From DATBAX01 sp963762965 (lineage in GTDB: Bacteria > Acidobacteriota > Terriglobia > Terriglobales > Acidobacteriaceae), in assembly GCA_963762965.1 (NCBI GenBank), contig CAVXME010000001.1, forward strand, positions 682,001 to 746,000: 64,000 nt of DNA. The letters run 5' to 3'. The notes beneath the pieces were generated by a model. That model saw only the letters and a program-made list of their open reading frames with translations. It did not search any database and was not told the origin of the DNA. Each line of letters begins with the position of its first letter. The stretch's first letter is position 1. Position numbers and translations under genes: made by a program. This document shows, in pieces, positions 17,653 to 25,121 of this stretch.

Positions 17653-19380
17653 TTACTTTGCTTGATAGACAGTCTTTCCGCCGACTACCGTGCGCAAGAC
17701 TTTCGTCCCTAGAATTTTTGCGGGGATGGTTGCGGTTAGATCGCGATCCAGGACCACGAAGTCCGCCAGCATTCCCGGCGCGAGTTTGCCTTTGTCTTTT
17801 TCGGCGAATTCGGCGAAGGCTGCTCCCGTGGTGTAAGCGGCAATGGCTTGATCCATGGTCAGCTTCTCTCCGGGGAAATAATCTTTCTTGCCGTCTTCGC
17901 TCTTGCGCGTGACTGCCGAGTACAGGCCACGAAAGGGATTGACCGGCTCGACCGGATAATCAGTGCCGAAGGCCAGAGTCACGCCGCTGTTGAGAAATTC
18001 CGACCAAGCATAAGAATGCGCTGCCCGCTCCGGCCCCAGGCGCGCCATGGCCCAATTCATGTCGGTCAGCAAATGGCTGGGCTGCATGGAAGCAATAATC
18101 TTTAGCTTCTTGAATTGTGCAACCTGTGCAGGATTGGTGACCTGGGCGTGCTCGATGCGTAAGCGGTAATCCTCGCCGCCATTCGCGGATTTTATTTTGT
18201 TTTCGTGTGCGTCTTTCTCGGCTTCGGCGAAGGCATCGAGGGCCATCTGCACGCCTTTGTCGCCGATGGCGTGGAAGCCAATTTGAAAGCCGGCATCCAC
18301 GCGGTCTTTAGTCATCTGGGTCAGCTTGGCTTCGTCGTATCTTGGCAAGCCTGAATTCGTGGGATCGTCGGCATAGGGCTGCAACAAAGCCGCTGAGTGC
18401 GAGCCCAGAGAACCATCCATGAAGCCCTTCAACATCCCGGTGTGCAGCATGGGATCGGACTGGGGATGAGAAGAACGCTGCGCTTCCAAAGTGTCGAGCG
18501 GGTCATCGAAAGCCAGCCACTCGGAGATGCGAGCGGTAAGCTTGCCCTCGCGTTCGAGCTCTTCGAAGATCTGGAAGCTTTCCCAATTGGCCTTTGAATC
18601 TTTCGGCCCGGAGTAGTCCTGGGCCGAGGTCACGCCCCATTGCGCCAAATCCTGTAGCGCCGATTCGAGGGCTTGCCGGCGCTTGGCGCGCGACGGCGGC
18701 GGAATGAGCGGGGTCACAGCCTGGATGGCGGTGTCGCGCAAAATTCCATTGGGCTGTCCGCCGGAATCGCGGACAATCTGGCCACCCACAGGATCTTTAC
18801 TGGCAAGAGTAATACTGGCCATGCGCAGGGCCCGGGTATTGGCAACCGCGGCGTGACCGTCCACGCGCTCGAGCAAGACGGGATGGTCGGTGGTGACCTC
18901 GTCGATGTCCCAGCGGGTGGGCAGTTCTTTGACCGGCCACAGAGTTTCATCCCAACCGCCGCCCACAATCCATTCACCGGGCGTGGCGGTTTCCAGCCGG
19001 GCTTTGATGCGTTCGCGAAACTCAGTCAGCGATTGCACGCCGGTCAGGTTTACGGTCAAGCCTTGCAGGCCGGCCTCGCCGAGATGGGTGTGAGCATCAT
19101 TGAATCCCGGCATGACGAAGTGGCCTTCGAGGTTGATAACTTCCGTCGACGGTCCCTTTAGCTTGAGAACTTCATTCTCCGAGCCGACGGCCTCGATGCG
19201 GTCGCCGAGAACGGCGATGGCTTCCGCCCGCTGGACTTCATGAAATGTCGATGCACCGACCATTCCGGTATAGACATTTCCGTGGAGAAAAATGATGTCG
19301 GCTTTGGGTTTCGGTTGGGTCTGCGCGTAGGACAGGGCCGAAACAGCACACAGCAGATAAGTGGCCGTTTTTTGCTTCAT
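17653..19380 (-). CDS. Secreted metal-dependent amidohydrolase (YtcJ-like)
   Basis: A 575-residue amidohydrolase-superfamily protein with a signal peptide (cleavage near SYAQ). The N-terminal composite beta-sandwich is followed by PGFNDAHTHLGEAG (metal-binding H-x-H), a middle with GFMDGSLGS, QIGFHAIGDKG and IEHAQ (further His ligands), and AFGTDYPVEPVNP (the conserved Asp). This is the YtcJ/Amidohydro_3 family; the substrate is unknown and may be an N-acyl amide or imide. Its ATG follows the TAA of the upstream M20 gene with no spacer, so the two are coupled. Exported forms are frequent in Acidobacteriota. Confidence 0.9.
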   Translation of the reverse strand: MKQKTATYLLCAVSALSYAQTQPKPKADIIFLHGNVYTGMVGASTFHEVQRAEAIAVLGDRIEAVGSENEVLKLKGPSTEVINLEGHFVMPGFNDAHTHLGEAGLQGLTVNLTGVQSLTEFRERIKARLETATPGEWIVGGGWDETLWPVKELPTRWDIDEVTTDHPVLLERVDGHAAVANTRALRMASITLASKDPVGGQIVRDSGGQPNGILRDTAIQAVTPLIPPPSRAKRRQALESALQDLAQWGVTSAQDYSGPKDSKANWESFQIFEELEREGKLTARISEWLAFDDPLDTLEAQRSSHPQSDPMLHTGMLKGFMDGSLGSHSAALLQPYADDPTNSGLPRYDEAKLTQMTKDRVDAGFQIGFHAIGDKGVQMALDAFAEAEKDAHENKIKSANGGEDYRLRIEHAQVTNPAQVAQFKKLKIIASMQPSHLLTDMNWAMARLGPERAAHSYAWSEFLNSGVTLAFGTDYPVEPVNPFRGLYSAVTRKSEDGKKDYFPGEKLTMDQAIAAYTTGAAFAEFAEKDKGKLAPGMLADFVVLDRDLTATIPAKILGTKVLRTVVGGKTVYQAK

Positions 19381-20640
19381 TTACTTGACTCCCGTGAGGG
19401 CCAGCAGGGTTAACAGAATGCGCTTCAATCCAAGTTCGCGGCCGTTACAGTCAAACCATTCCTGTAAGGTGTGGGCTCCGCCTCCGGTGCCACCGCCGCC
19501 AATGGCAATGGCTTCCCGTCCGAGCGACAGCGGGATATTGGCATCGGTGGACGCACGCTGGATCTGGGCGGCGTTCCCCAGGTGGGCATCCACCGCTCGA
19601 ATGACTTGCAGAATGTGGGAATTGGCGTCCAGTTCTCCGGCGGGTCGGTTGCCTATGGCCACAATCTCGGAAGTAATGCCAAAGGGACGGCGCTGGGATG
19701 ATCCGCGCTTTTCGATGGCCTGCGATTCTTCTTCCACGGCGCGGTCCACCGATTGCCGCAGGGCCCGCTCCAGTCGCTCCATCTCGGCCATGGAAGTGGA
19801 GCGAATATCCACTCGCATGCTGGCGGACTCGGGAATGGAGTTGACCGAAGTGCCACCGCGAATCACGCCGATGTTGAATGTGGTTTTGGGAGACGAAGGT
19901 ACGGGTGTTTGAGTAAACGACTGAATGGCGCGGGCCAGCACTGGGATGGGATTGGGTGAACCGAAGTCGCTCCAGGAATGTCCCCCCGGCCCGCGCACGA
20001 TGACTTCGAAACGGCGGCTGCCCAGGGCCTCGGCCACGATGGTGTCGGAACCGGCGCCATCGAGCACCAGGCTGCAAGTGATGGAATTCTTCCAGCGCGG
20101 ATCGGCAAAAATGTGGCGCATGCCGCGCAGGTCGCCTTCGCCTTCTTCACCAACATTTCCTACGAACAGCACGGGCAGAGAATTTGAAATCCGATTGCTG
20201 CCTAAGGCCGCCGCCACTGCGAGAAGCGCGGTCAGGCCCGCACCATTGTCGGAAACGCCGGGGCCATAAAGCCGGCTTCCCTGCTGGCGGATGTTGAGGG
20301 GAGTGCCGGCGGGAAAAACCGTGTCAATGTGAGCGCTGAGGGTAACACAACGTTTGCCGATCCCCGGCAGCCGGCCCAACACATTGCCTACGTCATCGAC
20401 CTGAACGTCTTCCAATCCGAGCTCGTCAAAGCGCTGCTTAAGCCAAGTACCACGGGCTGCCTCGCCGAATGGTGGGGCGGCGATGCGCGCCATTTCCAGC
20501 TGCCAATGCGCAAATTGCGGTTCCTGGGTGCGAAACCAGGCCAGGGCGGAACGGATTTCGGGCAGCGCGGAAAGGCGTGCGATTTCCTGCTGAACGCCAG
20601 GAAATTCCTTCGATACTTCCGCGCGCGGAGCCGGGCCCAT
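19381..20640 (-). CDS. M20-family metallopeptidase (PepT-like)
   Basis: A 419-residue di-zinc exopeptidase or amidase. Metal ligands are H104 in SAHIDTVFP, D131 in GVSDNGAG, and the acidic pair E165-E166 in GNVGEEGEGD (catalytic base and ligand). A dimerisation domain is inserted from about residue 205. No signal peptide is evident, so it is likely cytoplasmic. It is the first gene of a two-gene unit with the exported amidohydrolase; together they may degrade peptides or N-acyl amino acids, which is inference. An in-frame tripeptidase role fits the length. Confidence 0.88.
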   Translation of the reverse strand: MGPAPRAEVSKEFPGVQQEIARLSALPEIRSALAWFRTQEPQFAHWQLEMARIAAPPFGEAARGTWLKQRFDELGLEDVQVDDVGNVLGRLPGIGKRCVTLSAHIDTVFPAGTPLNIRQQGSRLYGPGVSDNGAGLTALLAVAAALGSNRISNSLPVLFVGNVGEEGEGDLRGMRHIFADPRWKNSITCSLVLDGAGSDTIVAEALGSRRFEVIVRGPGGHSWSDFGSPNPIPVLARAIQSFTQTPVPSSPKTTFNIGVIRGGTSVNSIPESASMRVDIRSTSMAEMERLERALRQSVDRAVEEESQAIEKRGSSQRRPFGITSEIVAIGNRPAGELDANSHILQVIRAVDAHLGNAAQIQRASTDANIPLSLGREAIAIGGGGTGGGAHTLQEWFDCNGRELGLKRILLTLLALTGVK

Positions 20641-20837
20641 GGTGAATGGACAATCTTACAACGCAAATCCTTTGCGGCTAATAGCCGACAGGGTCACTGA
20701 GGATGGATTTTGGGAGATGAACTAATGGAATCAAGACGCCATTCCCGCCGGGTCTTTGCGGCGGCCCAGCAACTCCCGGCCCTTCAGCGCATCTAAGTGG
20801 GAAGGCCGGAGACCCAGCTTTTCCAATTCAGTTTCGC

Positions 20838-20843
20838 TACACT
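20838..20843 (+). promoter_or_regulatory. Putative -10 of a leaderless promoter
   Basis: TACACT ends 6 nt before the ATG at 20850 and no Shine-Dalgarno separates them, so the transcript probably begins at or next to the start codon. The -35 region is weak. Confidence 0.5.
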
Positions 20844-20849
20844 AATCCT

Positions 20850-21719
20850 ATGAATCGCTCGTTACTGGTTGCGTCCATATTGCTCGCCGCGGTGGTTTTG
20901 TCCGGGCCTCTCTTACCGAATTGTTTCGCCGATGAAGGCCCGCTGGAGCCGGCCCAGCCCAAGGGCGTAACCCCCGAGGAGATCATCACGCACTTCGCCG
21001 CCAAGGAAAAAGAATTTAAGCAGGCGCGCGAGCTGTACACCTTCCGCCAGGAAGTCAAAGTCCAGACCCTGGATGGCAATACCGTGCTCGGGGAATACCA
21101 CGAGGTTTTCGACGTCAGCTACGACAATCAGGGGAAACATCTGGAGAACGTGGTCTTTGCCCCGGAATCGACCCTGGACCAGGACCCCAACGGGATCATG
21201 ATGAGCCCGGAAGATCTCGAGGACATTCGTCACAAGCTCCCCTTTGTGCTCACCACGGACGAGATTCCCGAATACGACATCCTGTACGTTGGACAGCAGC
21301 AGGAAGACGAACTGCACTGCTACGTTTTCGACGTTGCTCCCAAGAAAATCGAGGGTAAGAAGCGATACTTCCAGGGCCGCATTTGGGTGGATGACCGGGA
21401 TTTCCAGATCGTGATGACGTTCGGAAAAACCGTTCCCGATATCCGCAAAAAGAACAATGAAAACTTGTTTCCGAAATTCACCACCTGGCGGGCGCAAGTA
21501 GACGGGAATTACTGGTTCCCGGTTTTCACCAAGGCGGACGACATTTTGCACTTCAAGATGAATGACGTGCACATCCGGGAAATCATCAAGTACAGCAATT
21601 ATCAGCGTTTCGGATCCAAGGTGAAGATCACGTACGAAGGCAAGGAAGTCGAAAAGGCGGATCCCAAGGGCCAGACGCCGCCGCCCGCGGACCCGCCGCC
21701 AGTGCAATTGCCAAAGTAG
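20850..21719 (+). CDS. Secreted LolA-like protein, first of two tandem paralogues
   Basis: A 289-residue protein with a signal peptide (cleavage near CFADE). The mature part contains GVTPEEIITHFAAKEKEFKQ, YTFRQEVKVQTLDG, DELHCYVFDVAPKKIEGKKRYFQGRIWVDDRDFQIV and NLFPKFTTWR. The same blocks occur in the next gene. The fold looks like the LolA/LolB-type half barrel used for outer-membrane lipoprotein transport, and acidobacterial relatives carry that loose annotation. A Pro-rich tail ends the protein. Function unproven. Confidence 0.75.
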   Translation: MNRSLLVASILLAAVVLSGPLLPNCFADEGPLEPAQPKGVTPEEIITHFAAKEKEFKQARELYTFRQEVKVQTLDGNTVLGEYHEVFDVSYDNQGKHLENVVFAPESTLDQDPNGIMMSPEDLEDIRHKLPFVLTTDEIPEYDILYVGQQQEDELHCYVFDVAPKKIEGKKRYFQGRIWVDDRDFQIVMTFGKTVPDIRKKNNENLFPKFTTWRAQVDGNYWFPVFTKADDILHFKMNDVHIREIIKYSNYQRFGSKVKITYEGKEVEKADPKGQTPPPADPPPVQLPK

Positions 21720-21743
21720 CGGCGGACGACAAACTATACCCGT

Positions 21744-21830
21744 TGTCATTCCGAGCATCGCGAGGAATCTGCTTGTTGCTGGGCGCAGGCAGACAGCGGA
21801 TTCCTCGGCGCTCCGCTTCTCGGAATGACA
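21744..21830. repeat. Hairpin repeat with CATTCCGAG ends
   Basis: Starts GTCATTCCGAG and ends CTCGGAATGAC, with inner GCGAGGAATCTGCT facing AGCGGATTCCTCGGCGC. It lies between the two paralogues, so the tandem copies are separated by a mobile-looking repeat. Same family as 3811-3893. Confidence 0.82.
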
Positions 21831-21867
21831 AGATGATGTGGCCAGTGAAGGCCCCAAAACTAACTAG

Positions 21868-21896
21868 CTGACACGCACTGGCCTTTTCATTAGACT
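21868..21896 (+). promoter_or_regulatory. Sigma70-like promoter of the second paralogue
   Basis: CTGACA (21868-21873), a 17-nt spacer and TAGACT (21891-21896) end 8 nt before the ATG. This is the best-formed of the near-leaderless promoters in the window and implies that the second paralogue is transcribed on its own. Confidence 0.6.
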
Positions 21897-21904
21897 GGTG
21901 CGCC

Positions 21905-22702
21905 ATGGACTTCCCTGGGGATAAAGTGCGGCTGCGATTGACGGCCATTGTCGTTCTCGGGATCCTGCTCGGCGTGTCTACGTTGGCGCGAACTCAGGAC
22001 GGCCCGCTCGACACCGCTCCGCCGAAAGAGATCACGCCGCAGGAAATCATCAAGCGCTTCACCGCAAAAGAAAAAGAATGGAAGCAGGTGCGCGAGCAGT
22101 ACACTTTTCAGCAATCGGTGGAAGTGCAGGAACTCGCCGCCGGGGATGTGCGCGCGGAATACCGCCAGGTGGCGGACATCAGCTATAGCGGAGGCAAGCT
22201 GGTCAAATATGTTGTGCTGGCGCCACAGGCCAGCATGGACGTCACCCGGGAAGACCTGGAAGACCTGGAAACACGATCGTCGTTCACCATCAGCACCGAC
22301 GAACTGCCTTTGTACAACCTGACTTATGCTGGTTCGCAGAACGTGGATGAACTGCACTGTTACGTTTTTGACGTGGCTCCGAAAACCATCGAAAAGGGAC
22401 AACGCTACTTTCAGGGGCGGATTTGGGTGGACGATCATGACTTTCAGATCGTGAAAAATCACGGCAAGTCGGTTCCTGACATTGTGACCGGCAAGAAGAA
22501 GAAAACGCGGCAGAATTTATTTCCGCAATTCACCACCTGGCGCCAGCCGGTGGATGGCAAATATTGGTTCCCCACCTATTCCTCAGCTGATGATACGCTG
22601 CACTTTCTGAGGAATGACATGCACATCAAAGAAAAGCTGAAGTTTACGAATTACAAGAAGGCAGGAGCCACGGCGCCGGCGGACAAGAAAGCGGCGCAGT
22701 AG
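21905..22702 (+). CDS. Secreted LolA-like protein, second tandem paralogue
   Basis: A 265-residue paralogue of the preceding gene with a signal sequence (LTAIVVLGILLGVSTLA). Shared blocks include EITPQEIIKRFTAKEKEWKQVREQYTF, DELHCYVFDVAPKTIEKGQRYFQGRIWVDDHDFQIV, NLFPQFTTWRQPVDGKYWFPT and ADDTLHF. It lacks the Pro-rich tail of its partner and ends in an Ala/Lys stretch. The pair arose by duplication; divergence across the N- and C-termini suggests an old event. Role unproven. Confidence 0.75.
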   Translation: MDFPGDKVRLRLTAIVVLGILLGVSTLARTQDGPLDTAPPKEITPQEIIKRFTAKEKEWKQVREQYTFQQSVEVQELAAGDVRAEYRQVADISYSGGKLVKYVVLAPQASMDVTREDLEDLETRSSFTISTDELPLYNLTYAGSQNVDELHCYVFDVAPKTIEKGQRYFQGRIWVDDHDFQIVKNHGKSVPDIVTGKKKKTRQNLFPQFTTWRQPVDGKYWFPTYSSADDTLHFLRNDMHIKEKLKFTNYKKAGATAPADKKAAQ

Positions 22703-22777
22703 GGATTCCTACGTTTTCATCCCCGTTTCAAATCGCAGGCTAGAACCTCCGGAGTTCGAGTTACATTGGGAGAACAC

Positions 22778-22967
22778 AGGGTTCGTATCAGGGCACGCCT
22801 TCTCAGGCGTGCCGTAATGTCGCCAGATAGATTAGCCTTTAGGCGCTGGGTTTCTGGCGGCTGAGAGAATCGCTCCGCCTTCGCGATCAATCACGGGCGC
22901 TTAAGCGCGTATTCTCAATCGATAGCTTAACGGCACGGCTGGAAAGCCGTGCCCTGATACGAACCCT
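22778..22967. repeat. MITE-like element with perfect 20-bp inverted ends
   Basis: Positions 22778-22797 (AGGGTTCGTATCAGGGCACG) are the exact reverse complement of 22948-22967. Sub-terminal GGCGTGCCGTAA and TTAACGGCACGG also face each other, and the interior has GGGCGCTTAAGCGCG. Total length is 190 bp with no coding frame. The element fills most of the gap between the second paralogue and the convergent HNH gene. The end motif GCCCTGATACGAA recurs once at 33338-33350. Confidence 0.85.
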
Positions 22968-23012
22968 AAAAAGCGGACAACGGAGTGAGGAAGTTGGAAT
23001 GACACTGGACCA

Positions 23013-23621
23013 CTAATAGAAAAGATATTTCCGCCACTTGTCGTCCGAACGGCCCATCAGGCGCATGATGTGGCGGCTAGTGTGCAGATTGAAAGCCCGC
23101 GGTTCCCGCATGAGTTTCATGCCCGCCTCAATGGGAAACTGATTTCCCTTGTGACGATTGCAGGTATGGCAGCAAGCCACCAGATTTTCCCAGGTGGACG
23201 CCCCGCCGCGCGAACGCGGGACCACGTGGTCCAGCGTCAGGTCGCCCGAAGATAAAATTTCTGCGCAGTATTGGCAGGTGTTGCGGTCGCGCAGCAGGAT
23301 GTTCTTGCGCGAGAGCGCCCTCGTCTGGTGCGGAATGCGGCGATATTCCAGCAGGCGGATCACCGAGGGCACGCGGAAAGCTACCCTGGCCGCATGCAGG
23401 AAATGTCCGTTCTCTTCCTCGGTCATGGCAACGCCCTTCAGCACCAGCACGATGGCGCGGCGGGCGGCGCAGACGTTGATCGGCTCATAGGACGCATTCA
23501 GCACCAGCACCGGCGCGTGCAGCGCATGGCCGTCACTTTCCTGGTGGGTTGCCGTGACGGGCAGAGTCACCGTATGGTGCCGGCTCAGTCCACCCAGCGA
23601 ATTGTTCCACTTCCCTGACAT
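23013..23621 (-). CDS. HNH endonuclease family protein
   Basis: A 202-residue protein. The N-terminal half carries PVLVLNASYEPINVC and FRVPSVIRLLEYRRIPH, both typical of the common bacterial stand-alone HNH proteins. The HNH core is CQYCAEILSSGDLTLDHVVPRSRGG-class: two zinc-binding C-x2-C pairs (CQYC and CHTC) surround LTLDHVVPRSRGGASTWENLVACC. These genes are housekeeping-like and widespread; the biological role is unclear. It is transcribed after comF with a 21-nt gap, as part of the same minus-strand run. Confidence 0.9.
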   Translation of the reverse strand: MSGKWNNSLGGLSRHHTVTLPVTATHQESDGHALHAPVLVLNASYEPINVCAARRAIVLVLKGVAMTEEENGHFLHAARVAFRVPSVIRLLEYRRIPHQTRALSRKNILLRDRNTCQYCAEILSSGDLTLDHVVPRSRGGASTWENLVACCHTCNRHKGNQFPIEAGMKLMREPRAFNLHTSRHIMRLMGRSDDKWRKYLFY

Positions 23622-23642
23622 GAATCTCTCGGTTACTGCGCT

Positions 23643-24500
23643 TTACCCCGTGGCCGCCATGGTCATGTCGGACTCGACTTCCCGCATGGACTCGACGTGA
23701 GCGGCATCGTTCTTGAGAGTGCGGGCCGCGGTGGCCACAAAGACTTTCGACGCTCCCGCCTTACGCAAAATGCGCGCGCACTCGGACACCGTGGTGCCGG
23801 TGGTAAACACGTCGTCGATTAACAGCACTTCCCGCCCGGCAACTTCGTCCGGCTTTGCCACAGTGAACGCACCGCGAATATTTTCCCGGCGCTGATGCCG
23901 GCTTAAGCCGATCTGCGATTGAGTAACACGGCGGCGTTCGAGAACATCGGAACCAAACTTCAGACGGTCCCCGGTCCGCATTTGCTTCACTGCCGTGCGT
24001 GCCATCAGTTCGGATTGGTTGAATCCGCGCTCCCGCCGCTTGCTGGAGTGCAATGGAACGGGCACGACCAGAATCGCGTCTCCACTAAAAGCCGGTTCCA
24101 GATCTGCGATGACTTCAACCAGCATGCGCCCCAGAACATTGGCTGCGGGCCGCACTCTCTCATACTTCAACAGATGAATCAGTTCACGCAAGCCACCGTC
24201 GTAACTTCCGTAAGCCATCGCCCTGGCATAAGGAGGCTTCATGCGGCGGCAAAGCTCGCAATGGGGACTGCCCGCATCGGCGGAAACCACAAAGGGGCTG
24301 GCCAGGCGCTCCCCGCAAACCGAACACAGCCCGCCGGCAATCGGACGCATGCCCGAAAGGCAATCCTGACAAACTGGCAACCGTGAAATATTGAGGAGAG
24401 GAGCGTTACAAATGCGGCAATCGGAAGGGAAAAAAGTGGCGAACAAGCTGGCAGCGGCGACGTTCAGCTGGGCTGCTAAAGACGAGACCAAAGAAGGCAT
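23643..24500 (-). CDS. ComF family phosphoribosyltransferase-like protein
   Basis: A 285-residue protein. An N-terminal zinc-finger region with several C-x2-C pairs (CRIC, CQDC, CSVC, CELC) is followed by a type I phosphoribosyltransferase domain with the PRPP loop VLLIDDVFTTGTT near residue 230. ComF homologues support natural transformation, where ComFC acts with the ComFA helicase, but many bacteria keep ComF without known competence. The RBS AGGAAGAGG is well placed. The C-terminal 30 residues extend beyond the usual family end. Confidence 0.9.
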   Translation of the reverse strand: MPSLVSSLAAQLNVAAASLFATFFPSDCRICNAPLLNISRLPVCQDCLSGMRPIAGGLCSVCGERLASPFVVSADAGSPHCELCRRMKPPYARAMAYGSYDGGLRELIHLLKYERVRPAANVLGRMLVEVIADLEPAFSGDAILVVPVPLHSSKRRERGFNQSELMARTAVKQMRTGDRLKFGSDVLERRRVTQSQIGLSRHQRRENIRGAFTVAKPDEVAGREVLLIDDVFTTGTTVSECARILRKAGASKVFVATAARTLKNDAAHVESMREVESDMTMAATG

Positions 24501-24680
24501 CCACGCCTCTTCCTTGGCTACTGTTTTAGTCCCAGTAGTCCGAGTTAGATCCCGGTTACTGCTGAAGACGAACCTCCCACGTCCGGCCGGTGCTACAGGC
24601 CCCAGCTGGAAGTATCAAGCTCAGTATAATGGCGCGCAATGCCTGCGTGCAACGCGGAGGGTCCTGGTAAGCCAGCCCGG

Positions 24681-24890
24681 TCAGGCAGCGAGATGGCGTG
24701 TGGCATTTCGCTCGGGGCGCTGCGGAAGCTGAAGAAACCAGAGACGATAGTCCCTGCGAAAGCATTTGGCGCAGCGCGCGGGACGGAGCAAGAATACGGG
24801 AAGTAAATACTTTTCGAATGCGGTCCGGGGACGGGAACGAAAACCCTGAAGACTGCCGCAATCGCTACAGCGAAACTGCCTGGACAGCAT
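24681..24890 (-). CDS. Small zinc-ribbon-like protein of unknown function
   Basis: A 69-residue basic protein beginning MLSRQFRCSDCGS, with a second pair CAKC about 30 residues later, so C-x2-C plus C-x2-C. The linker GFRSRPRTAFEKYLLPVFLLRPARC resembles a conserved acidobacterial small protein. GGAGG lies 9 nt before the ATG at 24890, supporting it as a real gene. The hydrophobic FLLRP segment may contact the membrane. The gap 24501-24680 toward comF shows nothing else convincing apart from a TATAAT on the plus strand at 24625-24630. Confidence 0.65.
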   Translation of the reverse strand: MLSRQFRCSDCGSLQGFRSRPRTAFEKYLLPVFLLRPARCAKCFRRDYRLWFLQLPQRPERNATRHLAA

Positions 24891-25030
24891 GGTCAATAAC
24901 CTCCAAAGCCAGCCCAAGGAAGGTCTTGCTTACACGAGTATAGCGCACCTCCGAATGCAGAATGGATGTCGATTCTGAATGAGTTTCCGATATTTGTGTC
25001 TAGATCGACGCAGTCGGCAGTAAGCTGACT

Positions 25031-25057
25031 GCAACCTGCACTTGTAAAACAGGTTGC
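25031..25057 (+). promoter_or_regulatory. Hairpin in the leader region of the OPT transporter
   Basis: GCAACCTG (25031-25038) and CAGGTTGC (25050-25057) form an 8-bp stem 64 nt before the OPT start. It may be an operator or leader structure. Nothing else is recognised in 24891-25121. Confidence 0.35.
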
Positions 25058-25121
25058 GTGCATGGTAACTTGCGCGGTCTTGCTTTAGAACATCAGTCCT
25101 GAGAGTTATGAGGCCTTATTC

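Noticed and set aside
24625..24760. Possible SRP 4.5S RNA after a TATAAT, with CCCGGTCAGG
   Set aside because: The conserved core (GGAAGG and AGCAGC after GGTCAGG) is absent, and the segment is antisense to the zinc-ribbon gene end.
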